A DNA stretch of 64,000 nt. Source: Marinococcus halotolerans DSM 16375. Its GTDB lineage: Bacteria; Bacillota; Bacilli; Bacillales; Marinococcaceae. Below, piece by piece: positions 8,791 to 17,212 of the stretch (position 1 is its first letter; each line of letters begins with the position of its first letter). The position numbers and the translations under genes are program-made. The stretch spans positions 62,001 to 126,000 of the forward strand of contig NZ_ATVM01000004.1 of the NCBI RefSeq assembly GCF_000420725.1, read 5' to 3'. The notes under the pieces are model-generated. The model worked only from the letters and a program-made list of their open reading frames with translations, did no database searches and was not told where the DNA came from.

Positions 8791-8818
8791 TTGAAATAGT
8801 TGGAACAGAAGTTATTAT
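8791..8818 (+). promoter_or_regulatory. Probable separate promoter for betA
   Basis: TTGAAA, a 16-bp spacer and TATTAT in the 162-bp gap between gbsA and betA, about 50 bp before the betA start. It suggests that betA is not wholly dependent on the gbsA promoter. Confidence 0.45.
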
Positions 8819-8868
8819 ATAGCTTCACACACATCGTTACATGAAGAAAGTCTTTGGGGGTGCACAAT

Positions 8869-10554
8869 ATGAGTGAAACATTTGACTATGTAATTATTGG
8901 TGGAGGAAGTGCAGGATCTATACTTGCGAACCGGTTAAGCGCCGATAAAAATAATAGCGTGCTTGTACTAGAAGCAGGGCGAAGTGACTATGCGTGGGAC
9001 TTACTGATTCAGATGCCTGCGGCACTGCCGTTTCCAGCAGGAAAGAGCCTCTATGACTGGAAGTATCTGTCTGATCCGGAACCATACATGAACGGTCGCC
9101 GCATTAAGCATGCGCGAGGAAAAGTACTTGGCGGATCCAGCTCTATTAACGGAATGATTTATCAGCGCGGAAATCCTCTCGATTATGAACGATGGGGGGC
9201 AGACGAAGGTATGGAGGAGTGGAACTACGCGCACTGTCTTCCATACTTCAAGCGGTTGGAAAACACACTGGCGGCTGAAAAAGATGACGAGTTCCGCGGG
9301 CAAGAAGGTCCGCTAAAGCTGGAACGGGGGCCGGCAACGAGTCCGTTGTTCCAGGCGTTTTTTGAATCAGCCGTAGAAGCAGGCTATACGCGCACACCGG
9401 ACGTGAACGGTTATCGTCAGGAAGGATTCGGACCGTTTGATAAGCATATCCATAAAGGCAGACGAATGTCTGCTTCCCGTGCATTTTTACACCCGGTTAT
9501 GAATCGAAAAAATCTTACAGTAAGAACCCGTGCGTTTGTTGAAAGCATAGATTTTAACGGGACGAAGGCAGAAGGTGTAACATATCAACACAATGGCAAA
9601 ACGCTGAAGGTGAACGCCGGAGAGATCATTCTTTCCGGCGGCGCCATCAATTCTCCGCAGCTGCTTCAGCTTTCCGGAGTCGGGGACGCTGAACACCTGC
9701 GTTCGCTTGGAATTGAGCCGGTAGCTGATCTGCCGGGTGTCGGTGAAAATCTGCAAGACCATTTGGAAGCATATATTCAGTATTCCTGCCCACAGCCGGT
9801 TTCCATGCAGCCAAGCTTGAATAAGTTAAAAATGCCTTGGATTGGTCTGCAGTGGCTGCTTGGCCGTAAAGGTCCCGCAGCGTCGAATCATTTTGAAGGA
9901 GGCGGCTTTGTCCGTTCTAACGAGACTGTTCCTTATCCGAATTTAATGTTCCACTTTCTCCCGGTAGCAGTACGCTATGACGGCAAGAAAGCAGATACGA
10001 AGCACGGATTCCAAGTGCACGTTGGGCCAATGTATTCTGATGCAAGAGGAAGCCTGAAGATCCGCTCCAGGGATCCAAGGGAGCATCCAAGCATGGTGTA
10101 CAACTACCTTTCCACGGAGCAGGATAGACGCGAGTGGGTTGAAGCGATCCGCATTTCCCGTGAAATCATGGCACAACCAGCCATGAAACCATTCAATTCT
10201 GGTGAGATCGCTCCAGGGGACGCTGTACAAACAGACGAAGAAATTCTGGAATGGGTTGCGAATGATGCCGAAACGGCGTTGCACCCGAGCGGTACTGCGA
10301 AAATGGGACCTGCTTCAGACCCAATGGCCGTTGTTGATCCGAAGACGATGAAAGTGCATGGAGTCGAAAATCTTCGCGTAGTGGATGCATCCGTCATGCC
10401 CTATGTGACGAACGGAAACATTCATGCACCCGTACTCATGATCGCTGAAAAAGCAGCGGATCTGATCCTTGAGCATCAGCCGCTCGAACCGATGCATACA
10501 AAATTTTATCGTCACGGCGTTGATCCGTCGGATGCAGGGACAATTAAGTCCTAA
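8869..10554 (+). CDS. betA: Choline dehydrogenase, FAD-dependent GMC oxidoreductase
   Basis: 561 residues, close to E. coli BetA (about 556) and aligning along its length. The N-terminal FAD-binding motif is [20 protein letters not shown] signatures follow in [20 protein letters not shown] (about 80-100) and [17 protein letters not shown] (about 255). The catalytic histidine region reads [10 protein letters not shown] where E. coli has FHPCGTCKMG. It oxidises choline to betaine aldehyde using FAD and passes electrons to the respiratory chain at the membrane. Start ATG 8869 has GGGGGTG upstream. It sits between gbsA and gbsB, which are adjacent in B. subtilis, so this locus has two unrelated enzymes for the same first step. 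Confidence 0.93.
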   Translation: MSETFDYVIIGGGSAGSILANRLSADKNNSVLVLEAGRSDYAWDLLIQMPAALPFPAGKSLYDWKYLSDPEPYMNGRRIKHARGKVLGGSSSINGMIYQRGNPLDYERWGADEGMEEWNYAHCLPYFKRLENTLAAEKDDEFRGQEGPLKLERGPATSPLFQAFFESAVEAGYTRTPDVNGYRQEGFGPFDKHIHKGRRMSASRAFLHPVMNRKNLTVRTRAFVESIDFNGTKAEGVTYQHNGKTLKVNAGEIILSGGAINSPQLLQLSGVGDAEHLRSLGIEPVADLPGVGENLQDHLEAYIQYSCPQPVSMQPSLNKLKMPWIGLQWLLGRKGPAASNHFEGGGFVRSNETVPYPNLMFHFLPVAVRYDGKKADTKHGFQVHVGPMYSDARGSLKIRSRDPREHPSMVYNYLSTEQDRREWVEAIRISREIMAQPAMKPFNSGEIAPGDAVQTDEEILEWVANDAETALHPSGTAKMGPASDPMAVVDPKTMKVHGVENLRVVDASVMPYVTNGNIHAPVLMIAEKAADLILEHQPLEPMHTKFYRHGVDPSDAGTIKS

Positions 10555-10656
10555 AATAAAATATAAAAAGGATTCTTTTTATCCAGCGCAGCTTTTTGTA
10601 AAAGCCCTCGCTTTGGAAAAAAGGATCTTTTTTCATTCATTAAGGAGGATTTTCCC

Positions 10657-11865
10657 ATGAGCATGAATATGAAAGTCGAAAGCATGTTAAGCTATCACAC
10701 ATTTGAAGTACCAACAGCAATCAAGCACGGCATCGGTGCCATTAAACATATTGGTGAAGAAATCAAAGCCCTCGGCTCTGACAAAGTGCTGCTCGTCACA
10801 GACCCGGGCATCCATAATGCAGGCGTAACAAAGCCCGTTATCGACAATCTTGAAGCTTCCGGTGTAGAGGTTGTTCTCTTCAATAAAGTAGAGCCAAACC
10901 CTCCCGTGCGCCTGATTGAAGAGGGATCCAAATTTTACACAGCAGAAAACTGCAACGGCCTGATCGCTGTCGGCGGCGGAAGCTCAATGGACACTGCAAA
11001 GGCCATCGGCGTTGAAGCTACCCACGAAGGCTCGATTCTCGATTATGAAGCTGCTGAGGGCAAAAAGCCGCTTGAGCGCCGCATCCCTCCATTCATCACC
11101 GTACCAACAACAGCAGGCACCGGCTCTGAAGTAACGCAGTGGGCGGTAATCACAGACGAAGACCGCGAATTTAAATTTAACACCGGCGGCCCGCTCATCC
11201 CGGCATACGTAACCATTATCGATCCGGAGCTGCACGTTTCCATGCCTCCGCACGTAACTGCAATGACCGGTATTGATGCGATCGCTCACGCGGTTGAATG
11301 CTATACAATGAAATTCGCCCAGCCTGTCACAGACGCAGTAGCGCTGCTTGCGATTGAATATGCCGCAAAATACATCCGCCGTGCCTATGCCGACGGTGAA
11401 GACCTTGAAGCCCGCTACGGCATGGCACAGGCAGCAATGCTTGCAGGCCTTTCCTACGGCAGCGAATCTGCCGGGGCTGCGCACGCTATGAGCCAGACAC
11501 TCGGCGGTATCATTCCAGTAGCACACGGGCAGTGCGTGGCAGCTATGATGGGGCCGGTAATGGAATACAACTGGAAAGGGGCCCCGGAACGCTTTGCACG
11601 TGTCGCCCAGGCATTTGGCATCGACACCGCACGCATGAGCACTGAAGAAGCAGCAAAAGCTTCTGTGCAGTATATGTATGATCTCGCAGAAGAGCTCGAC
11701 ATCCCTTCTCTTGAGGAGCAGGGCGTAAATCCTGACATGACCGAGCGTCTTGCCAAAGAAGCAATGAATGACCCGCAGACAGAGGGCAACCCTCGCGACT
11801 TGAAAGTGGCCGACTACGAGTGGATCTACAAGCGCTGCTTCCATCAGGTACCAAAAACCGTTTAA
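10657..11865 (+). CDS. gbsB: Choline dehydrogenase, iron-dependent type III alcohol dehydrogenase
   Basis: 402 residues, the same length as B. subtilis GbsB. A type III (iron-containing) alcohol dehydrogenase: NAD-binding motif GGGSSMDTAKAIG (about 107-120), PTTAGTGSEVT (about 150), and metal-ligand region with D-x-x-x-H in GIDAIAHAVECYT (about 207) and HAMSQTLGG...VAHG (about 275-290). It converts choline to betaine aldehyde with NAD. Start ATG 10657 follows AAGGAGG. The 102-bp gap after betA contains two near-copies of AAAAAGGAT(T)CTTTTT (10566-10581 and 10617-10633). Last gene of the cluster, ending at a strong terminator. Confidence 0.93.
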   Translation: MSMNMKVESMLSYHTFEVPTAIKHGIGAIKHIGEEIKALGSDKVLLVTDPGIHNAGVTKPVIDNLEASGVEVVLFNKVEPNPPVRLIEEGSKFYTAENCNGLIAVGGGSSMDTAKAIGVEATHEGSILDYEAAEGKKPLERRIPPFITVPTTAGTGSEVTQWAVITDEDREFKFNTGGPLIPAYVTIIDPELHVSMPPHVTAMTGIDAIAHAVECYTMKFAQPVTDAVALLAIEYAAKYIRRAYADGEDLEARYGMAQAAMLAGLSYGSESAGAAHAMSQTLGGIIPVAHGQCVAAMMGPVMEYNWKGAPERFARVAQAFGIDTARMSTEEAAKASVQYMYDLAEELDIPSLEEQGVNPDMTERLAKEAMNDPQTEGNPRDLKVADYEWIYKRCFHQVPKTV

Positions 11866-11877
11866 TATTATCCTTAC

Positions 11878-11920
11878 GAAAAAGCCGGAAAGAGGCCTCT
11901 CCTCTTTCCGGCTTTTTTAT
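11878..11920. terminator. Bidirectional terminator between gbsB and the aldo/keto reductase gene
   Basis: A long perfect stem, AAAGCCGGAAAGAGG with its complement, is flanked by A and T runs on both sides. It serves both convergent genes. Confidence 0.92.
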
Positions 11921-11936
11921 ATCATCCAGCGAAAAT

Positions 11937-12779
11937 TTAAAACTCTTCATACACCGCCGGATCCTGATCGTTTATGCGACCGGCCGGATGGGTCAGTGAG
12001 GCAAGCATTTCCATCTCCCGTTCGTCGAGCGCAAAGGAAAAGATCGAAAGGTTTTCAATCTGCCTGCGGGGCGACATCGATTTTGGTATCGGTATCGTGC
12101 CCAGCTGATAATGCCAGCGAAGAATAATCTGGGATACCGTTTTATTGTGATTATTTGCTATTTTACGAAGCGTTTCGTCCTGCAGCACATCGCTCGCCTT
12201 TGCCAGCGGACTCCAGGATTCAGTCTGGATGTCATGCTTTTCGTGCCATTTTCTTGATTCTTCCTGGTTAAAATATGGATGCAGTTCAATTTGATTGATG
12301 CTCGGCTTCACGCCTGTCTCTTTTTCAAGATGCTCCAGGTGTTCCGGAAGAAAATTGCATACCCCGATGGAGCGGACCAGTCCCCATTTTTTCGCTTCGA
12401 TCAATGCCTGCCAAGCTTCGACATAATGGCCCTGCTTCGGGTTCGGCCAATGAATCAGATACAGGTCATAGTAATCCAGCCCTGCTCGGTACAGCGATTC
12501 CTGTATCGCCGGCACGGCCTTGTCATATTGCTGATAGCGCCCCGGCAGCTTGGACGTAATCCGGAGCTCCTGCCTCGGGACAGAGCTGCGCCGCACAGCT
12601 TCTCCTACTGTGCCCTCGTTTTCATAATTGTACGCCGTATCGATCAGACGGTAGCCTGCATGAATTGCCCGGTCCACAGCATTGGCCCCTTCGTTTCCAA
12701 TCACCGCCGCCGTCCCAAAACCGATGACCGGAAGCGTCAGACCGTCGTTCAGGCGGATTTCCGGAATGGAATTATTCAT
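11937..12779 (-). CDS. Aldo/keto reductase
   Basis: 280 residues with a TIM-barrel NADPH-dependent oxidoreductase signature. The catalytic set is visible: Asp and Tyr in RLIDTAYNYENE (about 45-57), Lys in LRITSKLPG (about 77) and His in YLIHWPNP (about 110), followed by the family motif GLVRSIGVCNF and the cofactor-binding IPIPKS near 230. It is closest in style to the AKR5 group (YvgN/YtbE, reductive detoxification of methylglyoxal and other carbonyls). The physiological substrate is unknown. Start ATG 12779 has AGGGTG 8 nt upstream. It is monocistronic. Confidence 0.9.
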   Translation of the reverse strand: MNNSIPEIRLNDGLTLPVIGFGTAAVIGNEGANAVDRAIHAGYRLIDTAYNYENEGTVGEAVRRSSVPRQELRITSKLPGRYQQYDKAVPAIQESLYRAGLDYYDLYLIHWPNPKQGHYVEAWQALIEAKKWGLVRSIGVCNFLPEHLEHLEKETGVKPSINQIELHPYFNQEESRKWHEKHDIQTESWSPLAKASDVLQDETLRKIANNHNKTVSQIILRWHYQLGTIPIPKSMSPRRQIENLSIFSFALDEREMEMLASLTHPAGRINDQDPAVYEEF

Positions 12780-12900
12780 CAATGACTCACCCTTTCCCTG
12801 GAAGCTTAAAATATGGTCATGCTTTTATTCGGTAATTGTCTTCCCTTTTCGGGGTGTTTATTAACCTGGGTAAAGACAGAAATTTAGTATTGTTTAAAGA

Positions 12901-12950
12901 TTTTAAAAAACAAACATTCCACCACAGCGTGTACATACTGTGGTGGAATA
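12901..12950 (-). terminator. Terminator of the glycoside utilisation operon
   Basis: ATTCCACCACAG and its exact complement form a 12-bp stem around a 10-nt loop. On the minus strand it is followed by GTTTGTTTTTTAAAA. It lies just past the ROK kinase stop. Confidence 0.85.
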
Positions 12951-12970
12951 TCTAAAGTCTTATACCTGTT

Positions 12971-13861
12971 TCAATGCTCTCCCTGCTCACGTATAGCATG
13001 ATATACTGCTCCAAGCAGATTGGAATGCTGGCGGAATTTAAAAGCTGCGATCGATGGCTTGATTTTCCCCAATGGCAGAGCTTCCATGATCCTGTCCAAT
13101 TGTTCATTCACCTTTGCAATAAGATCCTCACGCGCGCTCACTCCGCCGCCAATGGTGATTAGCTCCGGGTCATACATATATTGCAGGTTGTAAATGCCTG
13201 CCGCTACATAGTAATAAAATTGCTCTACAGCAGCGGCAGCTTCCTGATCGTGCTCATCGGCAAGCCGGAACACGTCTTCTCCCGTATAGTCTGCGGGGTC
13301 TCTATGCTTCGCATTGGCAAACCGGCGTACTAATGCCTGCGTCGATGCCAGCCCGCTCCACGTCTGGTTAAATCCTGGATGGTCTGTATTTAAAAGCATG
13401 TAGCCAAATTCACCGCCATGCAGATTATTTCCCCGGTGCAGCACTCCATCCTTAATAATCGCTCCCCCGATGCCTGTTCCAATAACGATCGACAGCATGT
13501 TCCGGACCTGGGTTCCTGCCCCTTTCCACACCTCCGCATATGCTGCACAATTCGCATCATTTTCTATATAAACCGGCAGCTGCGCTCGTTTCTGCAGCAG
13601 GTTTTTTATGTTCGGACCATGCAAATAGGGAAGAGCGCTCGAGCCTTTGATAATACCTTCTTCAGTTACTGCACCCGGTGAACTCACTGCGACTGCATGA
13701 ACGGGAGAAAGTTTTTCACAAAGCTGCCCTACTGTCTCCACTAAGTCATCGACGCTGGCAGGGCTTTTGATTTTTTCTTTTAATGGCATCGTTCCCTCTT
13801 CGGTGACCAACGCATACTTCATAAAGGATCCGCCCAAGTCTATCGCTAAATACGTCTTCAT
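12971..13861 (-). CDS. ROK-family sugar kinase (glucokinase or beta-glucoside kinase type)
   Basis: 296 residues. The ATP-binding motif DLGGSFMKYALV is at the N-terminus, the sugar-binding Asp is in YIENDANCAAYAE (about 97-109), and GTGIGGAII (about 126) is the second phosphate-binding loop. The cysteine-rich zinc motif common in ROK glucokinases and repressors is absent: HGGEFGYMLLNTD runs on without the CxCGxxGC run, as in beta-glucoside kinases. There is no DNA-binding domain, so it is an enzyme. Directly downstream of the GH1 glucosidase (16-nt gap), it probably phosphorylates the glucose released by that enzyme, or the intact disaccharide. Confidence 0.88.
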   Translation of the reverse strand: MKTYLAIDLGGSFMKYALVTEEGTMPLKEKIKSPASVDDLVETVGQLCEKLSPVHAVAVSSPGAVTEEGIIKGSSALPYLHGPNIKNLLQKRAQLPVYIENDANCAAYAEVWKGAGTQVRNMLSIVIGTGIGGAIIKDGVLHRGNNLHGGEFGYMLLNTDHPGFNQTWSGLASTQALVRRFANAKHRDPADYTGEDVFRLADEHDQEAAAAVEQFYYYVAAGIYNLQYMYDPELITIGGGVSAREDLIAKVNEQLDRIMEALPLGKIKPSIAAFKFRQHSNLLGAVYHAIREQGEH

Positions 13862-13877
13862 TTCATCCCCCGCTCTT

Positions 13878-15314
13878 TTATTTATAAGGCTCTTCTTCCA
13901 CCTTAAGTTTACGGGTTTTAATCACATCCTGGAACCAATAGGCAGACTTTTTCATGGTCCGGTCCCGATTGTTTTCCAGGTCGATGGAGACAAGCCCATA
14001 CCGGTTCTTAAACGCATTCATCGGAGATACGTTGTCCGAAAAGGCCCACAGCATATACCCCCGGCAGTTCACACCTTCACGGACGGCTTCAAGCAGCCAC
14101 GATAAATGCTCCGTAATAAACGCAATCCGGTAATCATCCTGAATGATTCCTTCCGCATTTTTAAACCGCTGTTCATTTTCCACTCCCATCCCATTTTCTG
14201 CAATGAACCATTCAATGTTTCCATACTCTTCCTTCATGCGGATCGCCATGTCATACATAATACGGGGGAAAATTTCCCATCCGCGGTAGGGATTCATTTT
14301 TTTCCCCGGAAGGTCGAAGGGGTCGTAATAGTATCTTGGGTGAAACGGAACCTGCTCGTTCCAGCCAGCCGTTCGTGCCTGTACACGATGCGGGAAATAC
14401 AGATTCAGCCCGACGTAATCCACCGTATAGCTGCGGATGGTATCCAGGTCTTCATCGGTCGCTGTAAAGGCAATATCGTGCTTGTCCATCAGCTCATACA
14501 GCTCTTTTGGATACTCCCCCTTAATCGTTGGGTCCAGAAACATCCGGTTGAAAAACAGGTCATGCTTGTTCGCCGCCTCCTGATCATGGGGCGCTGTCGA
14601 ACGGGCATATGTGACTTCCGGATTGAGGATGACACCGATCTTCGCTCCGGTCCGCTCCGCGAGCTGCTTTTCCCGGAACAGCTTCACGACACGGGCGGTC
14701 GCAAGCGTTTTATGAAAGTTCCACTGCATCCATTTTTGAGTGTTTTGTTCAAAAGGGTAGCGAATGGCATCCAAATATATGCGGGTCTGTGGCACGATAG
14801 GCTCGTTAAATGTCAGCCAATGCCTGACCCGGTCCCCGAGGCGGTCCATCACTTTTTCCGCGTATTTTTCAAACAAGTGAACAACATGCTTCGACTCCCA
14901 TCCGCCGTACCGTTCAAACAGCTCGGCAGGAATTTCGTAATGCTCGAGGCAGACCATCGGCTCCACGCCCTGGGCAATTAATTCATCCACCATGCTTTCC
15001 ACGTAGGAAGCATATTCTTCGTCGACAATCGCATTTTCATAGTCGGTTAAAAAACGGGACCAGTTCACGGAGGTGCGAAAATGCGTCAGGCCGATCGTTT
15101 TCATGTAGCTGATATCCTCTTTGTACCGATTTCTGAAATCGGTGGCTACGGCCGGCCCGTAGCCGTCATGCCAGACATGCCGATTGTTTTTATACCAAAG
15201 ATCCATATAGGAATCCTGGCTTTCCTTCTTTCCGGACCAGCCCTCCGACTGCCAGGCTGAAAGTGCGGCTCCGAGCATAAAATTTTCTGGGATAGTTAAT
15301 GTTTTAATAGACAT
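13878..15314 (-). CDS. Glycoside hydrolase family 1 beta-glucosidase or 6-phospho-beta-glucosidase
   Basis: 478 residues, full length for GH1. The acid/base glutamate is in WLTFNEP (about residue 170) and the nucleophile glutamate in FIAENGMG (about 375). The C-terminal region that selects for a 6-phosphate is mixed: in the LVSxxxxxK-R-Y type loop (VSPMNAFKNRYG) the serine is kept, but the lysine two before the tyrosine is asparagine. With ABC permeases rather than a PTS nearby, import of an unphosphorylated beta-glycoside and simple hydrolysis is more likely. Start ATG 15314 has AAGGAG upstream. It lies 26 nt after the second permease gene. Confidence 0.9.
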   Translation of the reverse strand: MSIKTLTIPENFMLGAALSAWQSEGWSGKKESQDSYMDLWYKNNRHVWHDGYGPAVATDFRNRYKEDISYMKTIGLTHFRTSVNWSRFLTDYENAIVDEEYASYVESMVDELIAQGVEPMVCLEHYEIPAELFERYGGWESKHVVHLFEKYAEKVMDRLGDRVRHWLTFNEPIVPQTRIYLDAIRYPFEQNTQKWMQWNFHKTLATARVVKLFREKQLAERTGAKIGVILNPEVTYARSTAPHDQEAANKHDLFFNRMFLDPTIKGEYPKELYELMDKHDIAFTATDEDLDTIRSYTVDYVGLNLYFPHRVQARTAGWNEQVPFHPRYYYDPFDLPGKKMNPYRGWEIFPRIMYDMAIRMKEEYGNIEWFIAENGMGVENEQRFKNAEGIIQDDYRIAFITEHLSWLLEAVREGVNCRGYMLWAFSDNVSPMNAFKNRYGLVSIDLENNRDRTMKKSAYWFQDVIKTRKLKVEEEPYK

Positions 15315-15340
15315 ATTTCGGCTCCTTCGTAGTAAAAATA

Positions 15341-16228
15341 TCAGCCTTTTACAGCTCCCTGGGTCATGCCTTCAACGATTTGCTTTTCCATCAGCAGATA
15401 AAAAATGATTGTAGGAACCAGCACAAGGGTTAACCCCGCCATCTGAGCCGGATAATTTGTTGTATAGGCTCCAGCAAAGTTTGCCAGGCCGAGCGGCAGT
15501 GTTTGAAGCGCTTCGTCGCTGATGAGCACCAGTGCGAACGCAAATTCGTTCCAGTTATTGATGAAGTTGATAATGACTGCCGTAGCAATAGCCGGCCTTG
15601 TCATTGGCAGAATAATGGACCAAAAGATACGGAAGACCCCGCACCCATCCATAATCGCTGATTCTTCCATTTCCTTTGGAAAAGAACTCATAAAGCTGGT
15701 AAGCAAAAATACTGTGATAGGTAAATTGAATGCTACATACGGGAAAATTAATGCCCAGTATGTATTTAAAATCCCTAAATTCTGCATAAGTATATACATC
15801 GGCACAAGTGTGGCATGAATAGGGATCAAAAGGCCGATCACGAGAAAGCCATAAATGAATTTTTTACCCCGAAATTCAAACCTGGATAAAAAGTAAGCTG
15901 CCAGCGCACCGGAAAAAATAGAAATCAGCACAGCCACGGCTCCCACTAATACGCTGTTAAAGAAGAATGTACCAATATTTGCCGTCACCCAGGCATCCTG
16001 AAAGTTTTCAAACACCCAATTAGCCGGAAGGCCGAACGGGTTTAATGAAAAATCCTGGCTCGTTTTAAATGCGTTCATGATCATCCAGAAGATAGGGTAT
16101 GCATTCACGATGGTGAATAAAATTAAAATAATGTATACAAGCGTCCGCCGGAGTTTTCTTTTTGTTTTCGCTACAGCATCCCGGTCTACGGTAGCCGCTT
16201 CTCTTGGTTCTGCTTTATTTCCCATCAT
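15341..16228 (-). CDS. ABC sugar permease, MalG/inner-membrane type
   Basis: 295 residues with six membrane segments (the first near 32-52). The C-terminal half carries the EAA loop that docks to the ATPase (EMEESAIMDGCGVFRIFWSI, about 190-210) and the family ending AQMAGLTLVLVPTIIFYLLMEKQIVEGMTQGAVKG. It belongs to the carbohydrate uptake CUT1 family. Start ATG 16228 (ATG 16225 also possible) follows AAGGGAG. With its partner permease and the binding lipoprotein at 20.7 kb it forms a sugar importer. No dedicated ATPase is encoded in the cluster, so a shared MsmX-type ATPase encoded elsewhere is implied. Confidence 0.92.
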   Translation of the reverse strand: MMGNKAEPREAATVDRDAVAKTKRKLRRTLVYIILILFTIVNAYPIFWMIMNAFKTSQDFSLNPFGLPANWVFENFQDAWVTANIGTFFFNSVLVGAVAVLISIFSGALAAYFLSRFEFRGKKFIYGFLVIGLLIPIHATLVPMYILMQNLGILNTYWALIFPYVAFNLPITVFLLTSFMSSFPKEMEESAIMDGCGVFRIFWSIILPMTRPAIATAVIINFINNWNEFAFALVLISDEALQTLPLGLANFAGAYTTNYPAQMAGLTLVLVPTIIFYLLMEKQIVEGMTQGAVKG

Positions 16229-16246
16229 ATTTCTTTTCTCCCTTCT

Positions 16247-17119
16247 CTATGTTCTTTTAACACCCATTACCTTCGTCGTGATCAAAATCAGGATCAAGCT
16301 GAATACGAGAATTAAAATCGAAAGCGCGCTTCCATACCCGTAGCTCAGGCCTTCAAATGTTTCACTGTACATATAGGTGGCCATTACCTCTGTGGAATGC
16401 GCGGGCCCTCCCTGCGTCATAACATAAATCAAATCAAACGTTTTTAAGCTGCCGCTTATACACAGGACAATCGCGACTAAAATAACGTTTCGGATGGAAG
16501 GGAGCGTAATGTGAACGATCTTATGCCACTCCCCTGCCCCGTCAAGTTCTGCTGCTTCGAGCAGCTCCTTGGGAATGGTCTGGAGAGCAGAAAGAAATAT
16601 AATGAAGTACAAACCAACAAACTGCCAGACTATCGTAATTAAAATAGCAAATATGGCGGAATCAGGGTCTCCGAGCCAGTTCTGCTGAAGAAAACCAAGT
16701 CCAGTAGTCTCCAGTAAATTATTAAGAAGACCCTGCTCTGAGTTGTATATCATTCTCCATGTAATAGAGATAACAACAGTCGAAATAACTACCGGAAGAA
16801 AGCCAATCGTACGGAAGAACTTCGCACCTTTAATTTTCCGGTTTAATAAAAGAGCCAGGCCCAGCCCAATTGGAATTTGTCCAAGTACAGAGGCAAGCAC
16901 TACTAAAATGTTATTACGCAGTGACAGCCAGAACGTGGAATCCTGAAAGGCAGTAATGTAATTTTCTATTCCGACAAAGCTCATGGCAGAGAACCCGTCC
17001 CAGGCCATAAAAGAATAGTAGAAAGAAATAAAAATCGGAATAATGCCAAATACCATATAAATGATCAATGGCAGCACCAAACCTAAACCAATTTTCCATG
17101 GACTTCTGAGCAAGTGCAT
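16247..17119 (-). CDS. ABC sugar permease, MalF type
   Basis: 290 residues, six membrane segments, CUT1 family. The EAA-type loop PKELLEAAELDGAGEWHKIVHITLPSI (about 183-208) is well conserved. First gene of the operon permease-permease-GH1-ROK. The start ATG 17119 has AAGGAGTG upstream. A TATAAT-type -10 box (17157-17162 on the minus strand) and a cre-like site lie in the 93-nt gap to the response regulator gene, so this operon can be initiated separately and repressed by CcpA. Confidence 0.92.
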   Translation of the reverse strand: MHLLRSPWKIGLGLVLPLIIYMVFGIIPIFISFYYSFMAWDGFSAMSFVGIENYITAFQDSTFWLSLRNNILVVLASVLGQIPIGLGLALLLNRKIKGAKFFRTIGFLPVVISTVVISITWRMIYNSEQGLLNNLLETTGLGFLQQNWLGDPDSAIFAILITIVWQFVGLYFIIFLSALQTIPKELLEAAELDGAGEWHKIVHITLPSIRNVILVAIVLCISGSLKTFDLIYVMTQGGPAHSTEVMATYMYSETFEGLSYGYGSALSILILVFSLILILITTKVMGVKRT

Positions 17120-17137
17120 TTTGTCCCACTCCTTTTT

Positions 17138-17151
17138 AGAAAACGCTTACA
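17138..17151. promoter_or_regulatory. CcpA cre-like site before the sugar permease operon
   Basis: AGAAAACGCTTACA matches the relaxed B. subtilis cre pattern TGNAANCGNWWNCA (minus strand) with one mismatch. It lies just downstream of a TATAAT (17157-17162, minus strand), suited to catabolite repression of the operon. Confidence 0.6.
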
Positions 17152-17212
17152 TTTTGATTATAAAAGGAGTGGCTGATATAAAAAATCGACTTTTTTAACA
17201 TAATATCCACAT

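Noticed and set aside
10984-11844. 286-residue frame antisense to gbsB
   Set aside because: Long but cysteine- and histidine-rich nonsense composition caused by the G/C-rich gbsB codons; gbsB is unmistakable.
14106-14981. 291-residue frame antisense to the GH1 gene
   Set aside because: Shadow of the GH1 frame; no domain and no start signal.
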